Below, piece by piece: positions 5,646-7,434 of a stretch of DNA of 7,434 bases. Origin of the DNA: Lachnoclostridium sp. UBA6558 (GTDB lineage: Bacteria > Bacillota > Clostridia > Lachnospirales > Lachnospiraceae); contig DJJW01000004.1 of the NCBI GenBank assembly GCA_002434335.1, positions 112,371-119,804 of the forward strand, read 5' to 3'. How positions within the stretch are numbered: the stretch's first letter is position 1; every line of letters starts with the position of its first letter. The translations under genes and the position numbers were made by a program. The notes beneath the pieces were generated by a model. That model worked only from the letters and a program-made list of their open reading frames with translations, was not told the DNA's origin and searched no databases.

Positions 5646-6081
5646 AGTACTCTTCCGTGTGTTCCTCTTCACTGATATCGGATTTCGGTTTTTCCAGACC
5701 TTCTATCACAATGCCATTCTTCTCTGCATAGTCCCAAAGGGCTGCATGAATAGCCTCTTCTGCTAACAGTGAACAGTGAACCTTAACCGGCGGAAGCCCG
5801 TCAAGTGCATCCATAACCGCTTTATTTGTTATCTTTAGTGCTTCCTGAATATCTTTTCCTTTGACCAGTTCTGTTGCCATGCTGCTGGTAGCAACTGCAG
5901 CACCGCATCCAAATGTCTTGAATTTAACATCCTGAATAATTTTATTTTCGTCAATATCCAGATAGATACGCATAATATCACCGCATTTCGCATTTCCTAC
6001 GGTGCCTACTCCACTTGCATTGTCAATTTCTCCGACATTTCTGGGATTGGTGAAATGATCCATAACTTTTTCACTATACAT
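5644..6081 (-). CDS. iscU: IscU/NifU-like Fe-S cluster assembly scaffold
   Basis: This cytosolic scaffold receives sulfur from the cysteine desulfurase and iron to build [2Fe-2S] or [4Fe-4S] clusters for delivery to apoproteins. The 145 aa begin [19 protein letters not shown], as in the family. The three cluster cysteines are present: C33 in NAKCGD (with D35), C59 in TFGCGAA and C103 in [15 protein letters not shown] (with H102). The LPPVK stretch (96-100), the usual chaperone contact in IscU proteins, is intact. There is no SufU-type insertion, so the IscU type is favoured. The tail after residue about 130 is acidic and low in complexity (EEEHTEEY end), an extension beyond the usual IscU end of about 128 residues. 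GGAGG (6092-6088) lies 6 nt before the ATG. It lies 116 nt after iscS. Confidence 0.95.
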   Translation of the reverse strand: MYSEKVMDHFTNPRNVGEIDNASGVGTVGNAKCGDIMRIYLDIDENKIIQDVKFKTFGCGAAVATSSMATELVKGKDIQEALKITNKAVMDALDGLPPVKVHCSLLAEEAIHAALWDYAEKNGIVIEGLEKPKSDISEEEHTEEY

Positions 6082-6120
6082 TTTAATCCTCCGTTATTTC
6101 CTGTTTCTCTTATTGTTGCT

Positions 6121-6150
6121 ATTATATGTCATCCAGGAATTCTTTTATCA
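6121..6150 (-). promoter_or_regulatory. Weak candidate internal promoter before iscU
   Basis: In the 116-nt iscS-iscU gap, the minus strand holds a perfect TATAAT (6126-6121), 40 nt before the iscU ATG. A poor -35 candidate, TGATAA (6150-6145), lies 18 nt upstream of it. No terminator hairpin is seen in the gap, so iscU and mnmA may be read both from upstream and from here. The -10 is good and the -35 is poor. Confidence 0.3.
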
Positions 6151-6197
6151 TCATTTTCTATTGTTATACTTATTTATCAGCAGTCCTGATTGATTGC

Positions 6198-7382
6198 TTA
6201 TCTTGCCATACTCTTAAGAAAATCCTCATACAACGGTGACATAGAGCGAAGTTTTGCTACAATTTCCTTAATTGTATCAACAACATAATCCATCTCTTCA
6301 GTTGTGTTATCTTCACAAAGAGTCAGACGTAAGGAACCATGGGCAATTTCATGAGGCAGCCCGATAGCCAATAGAACATGGGAAGGATCCAGTGAACCGG
6401 AGGTACAGGCAGAGCCGCTGGAAGCACAAATATTCTGCATATCAAGCATGATTAAGAGAGATTCTCCTTCGATAAACTGGAAAGCAAAATTTGCATTGTT
6501 GGGAAGTCTGTTTGTCTTATGTCCGTTAAGTCTTACATAAGGAACCTCTTTTAACACTCTTCCAATCAGATAATCCCTTAATTCAATTTCCTTCTTCTGA
6601 CGCTCTTCTAATGTATTCATGGCAATTTCTACTGCTTTACCAAAACCTACGATACCCGGTACGTTTTCTGTTCCTGCACGTCGTTGTCTCTCCTGGGCAC
6701 CGCCGTGAACAAAGGATCTTAATTTAAGGCCTTTCTTTATATATAAGAAGCCAATTCCCTTAGGTCCGTTCAATTTATGTCCGCTGGCGCTTAGCATATC
6801 AATATTTAAATCTTTCACGTCCAGCTTCAACTGGCCAAAAGCCTGCACCGCATCTGTATGGAAAAGGACATTGTTCTCTTTTGCAAGGTCACCGATTTCT
6901 TTAATCGGCTGAATCGTTCCAATCTCATTATTAGCAGCCATAATTGATATCAATATGGTTGTTGGTCTGATAGCTTTTTTGAGTTCCTCCAGCTTAATAA
7001 CACCGTCTTCATCCACATCCAGGTAAGTCACTTCAAATCCCTTTTTTTCAAGAGCTTCACAGGTGTGAAGAATTGCATGGTGTTCAATTTTAGAGGTTAT
7101 GATATGGTTTCCCTTATCTCCATAAGCTTCTGCAGTGGCTTTAATAGCCCAGTTGTCCGCTTCCGTTCCGCCGGCAGTAAAGTATATTTCATTGCTTTCC
7201 GCATTAAGAGCTTTTGATATGATAGTTCTTGCTTCATCCACAGCCTTTTTGTTCTGTGTAGCAAATTCATAAACACTGGAAGGATTACCGAAATACTCCG
7301 TAAAATAGGGCAGCATAGCCTCTACTACAGCAGGACGGGTTTTCGTTGTCGCTGCATTATCCAAATAAATCTTTTTTTCCAT
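6198..7382 (-). CDS. iscS: Cysteine desulfurase, NifS/IscS type
   Basis: This PLP enzyme converts L-cysteine to alanine and holds the released sulfur as a persulfide for IscU and MnmA. The 394-aa length is typical. It begins MEKKIYLDNAATT, the class opening. H101 in KIEHHA, D177 and Q180 in FHTDAVQ, and the PLP lysine K203 in SASGHKLNGPKG are present. The catalytic C326 lies in SSGSACTSGSLDPSHVL, the long flexible-loop version of group I NifS/IscS enzymes rather than the SufS type. R355 in SLRLT sits where the substrate carboxylate is bound. The ATG at 7382-7380 is chosen because AGGAG (7395-7391) lies 8 nt before it; an in-frame ATG at 7418 would add 12 unusual residues and the ribosome-binding site would fall inside them. 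It is the first cluster gene seen; what lies further upstream, often an iscR-type regulator, is beyond the window. Confidence 0.96.
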   Translation of the reverse strand: MEKKIYLDNAATTKTRPAVVEAMLPYFTEYFGNPSSVYEFATQNKKAVDEARTIISKALNAESNEIYFTAGGTEADNWAIKATAEAYGDKGNHIITSKIEHHAILHTCEALEKKGFEVTYLDVDEDGVIKLEELKKAIRPTTILISIMAANNEIGTIQPIKEIGDLAKENNVLFHTDAVQAFGQLKLDVKDLNIDMLSASGHKLNGPKGIGFLYIKKGLKLRSFVHGGAQERQRRAGTENVPGIVGFGKAVEIAMNTLEERQKKEIELRDYLIGRVLKEVPYVRLNGHKTNRLPNNANFAFQFIEGESLLIMLDMQNICASSGSACTSGSLDPSHVLLAIGLPHEIAHGSLRLTLCEDNTTEEMDYVVDTIKEIVAKLRSMSPLYEDFLKSMAR

Positions 7383-7434
7383 CTGATTTTCTCCTATTGA
7401 TATCTTTATTGCCCGCATATAGGCTTTATACGTG

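Noticed and set aside
7383..7434. N-terminal extension of iscS from ATG 7418, or the tail of an upstream gene
   Set aside because: The AGGAG at 7395-7391 and the conserved family start point to 7382. The open stretch to the edge is too short to support any other gene.
1..7434. A defence island, mobile element or CRISPR array
   Set aside because: No transposase, integrase, phage or Cas-like protein, no spaced direct repeats and no tRNA attachment site; the larger genes are conserved housekeeping or regulatory families.

Overview
The window looks like ordinary chromosome from a low-GC Gram-positive anaerobe of the Clostridia, most likely Lachnospiraceae-like. The basis is AT-rich DNA, strong AGGAGG-type ribosome-binding sites, use of GTG and TTG starts, and the style of the proteins (NifS/IscS + IscU + MnmA cluster, clostridial RqcH, short zinc-finger anti-sigma factor). 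The species assignment is inference. I see no mobile element, CRISPR array, rRNA or tRNA gene, and I did not find a convincing new multi-gene system.

Left part (1-1440). A VOC/glyoxalase-fold gene runs off the left edge on the minus strand (1-265) with its own promoter region. A small unrecognised plus-strand ORF (417-608) follows. Next is a minus-strand pair: an ECF sigma factor (963-1439) and its zinc-finger anti-sigma factor (637-966), coupled by an ATGA overlap. The anti-sigma factor stops just after its single membrane helix. A good ECF-type promoter (TGAAAC-N16-AGTC) lies just upstream of the sigma gene and suggests autoregulation. A housekeeping-type promoter (TTGACG-N17-TACAAT) lies further upstream.

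Middle (1440-4450). A divergent control region of about 300 bp separates the sigma operon from a plus-strand operon of rqcH (1738-3507) and a PHP-family phosphatase of histidinol-phosphatase type (3541-4353). RqcH is the bacterial Rqc2/NEMF homologue that tags stalled nascent chains with alanine on split 50S subunits. The plus-strand operon ends at a rho-independent terminator at about 4400-4446.

Right part (4500-7434). A minus-strand cluster reads iscS (7382 to 6198), iscU (6081 to 5644), mnmA (5633 to 4551) and then its own terminator (about 4537-4501). IscS releases sulfur from cysteine as a persulfide, IscU uses it to build Fe-S clusters, and MnmA uses it to make 2-thiouridine at tRNA position 34. 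The cluster therefore links Fe-S assembly and tRNA thiolation to one sulfur donor. The two convergent operons meet in a short intergenic region holding both terminators. Several starts needed correction to match their ribosome-binding sites: anti-sigma 966, mnmA TTG 5633 and iscS 7382.
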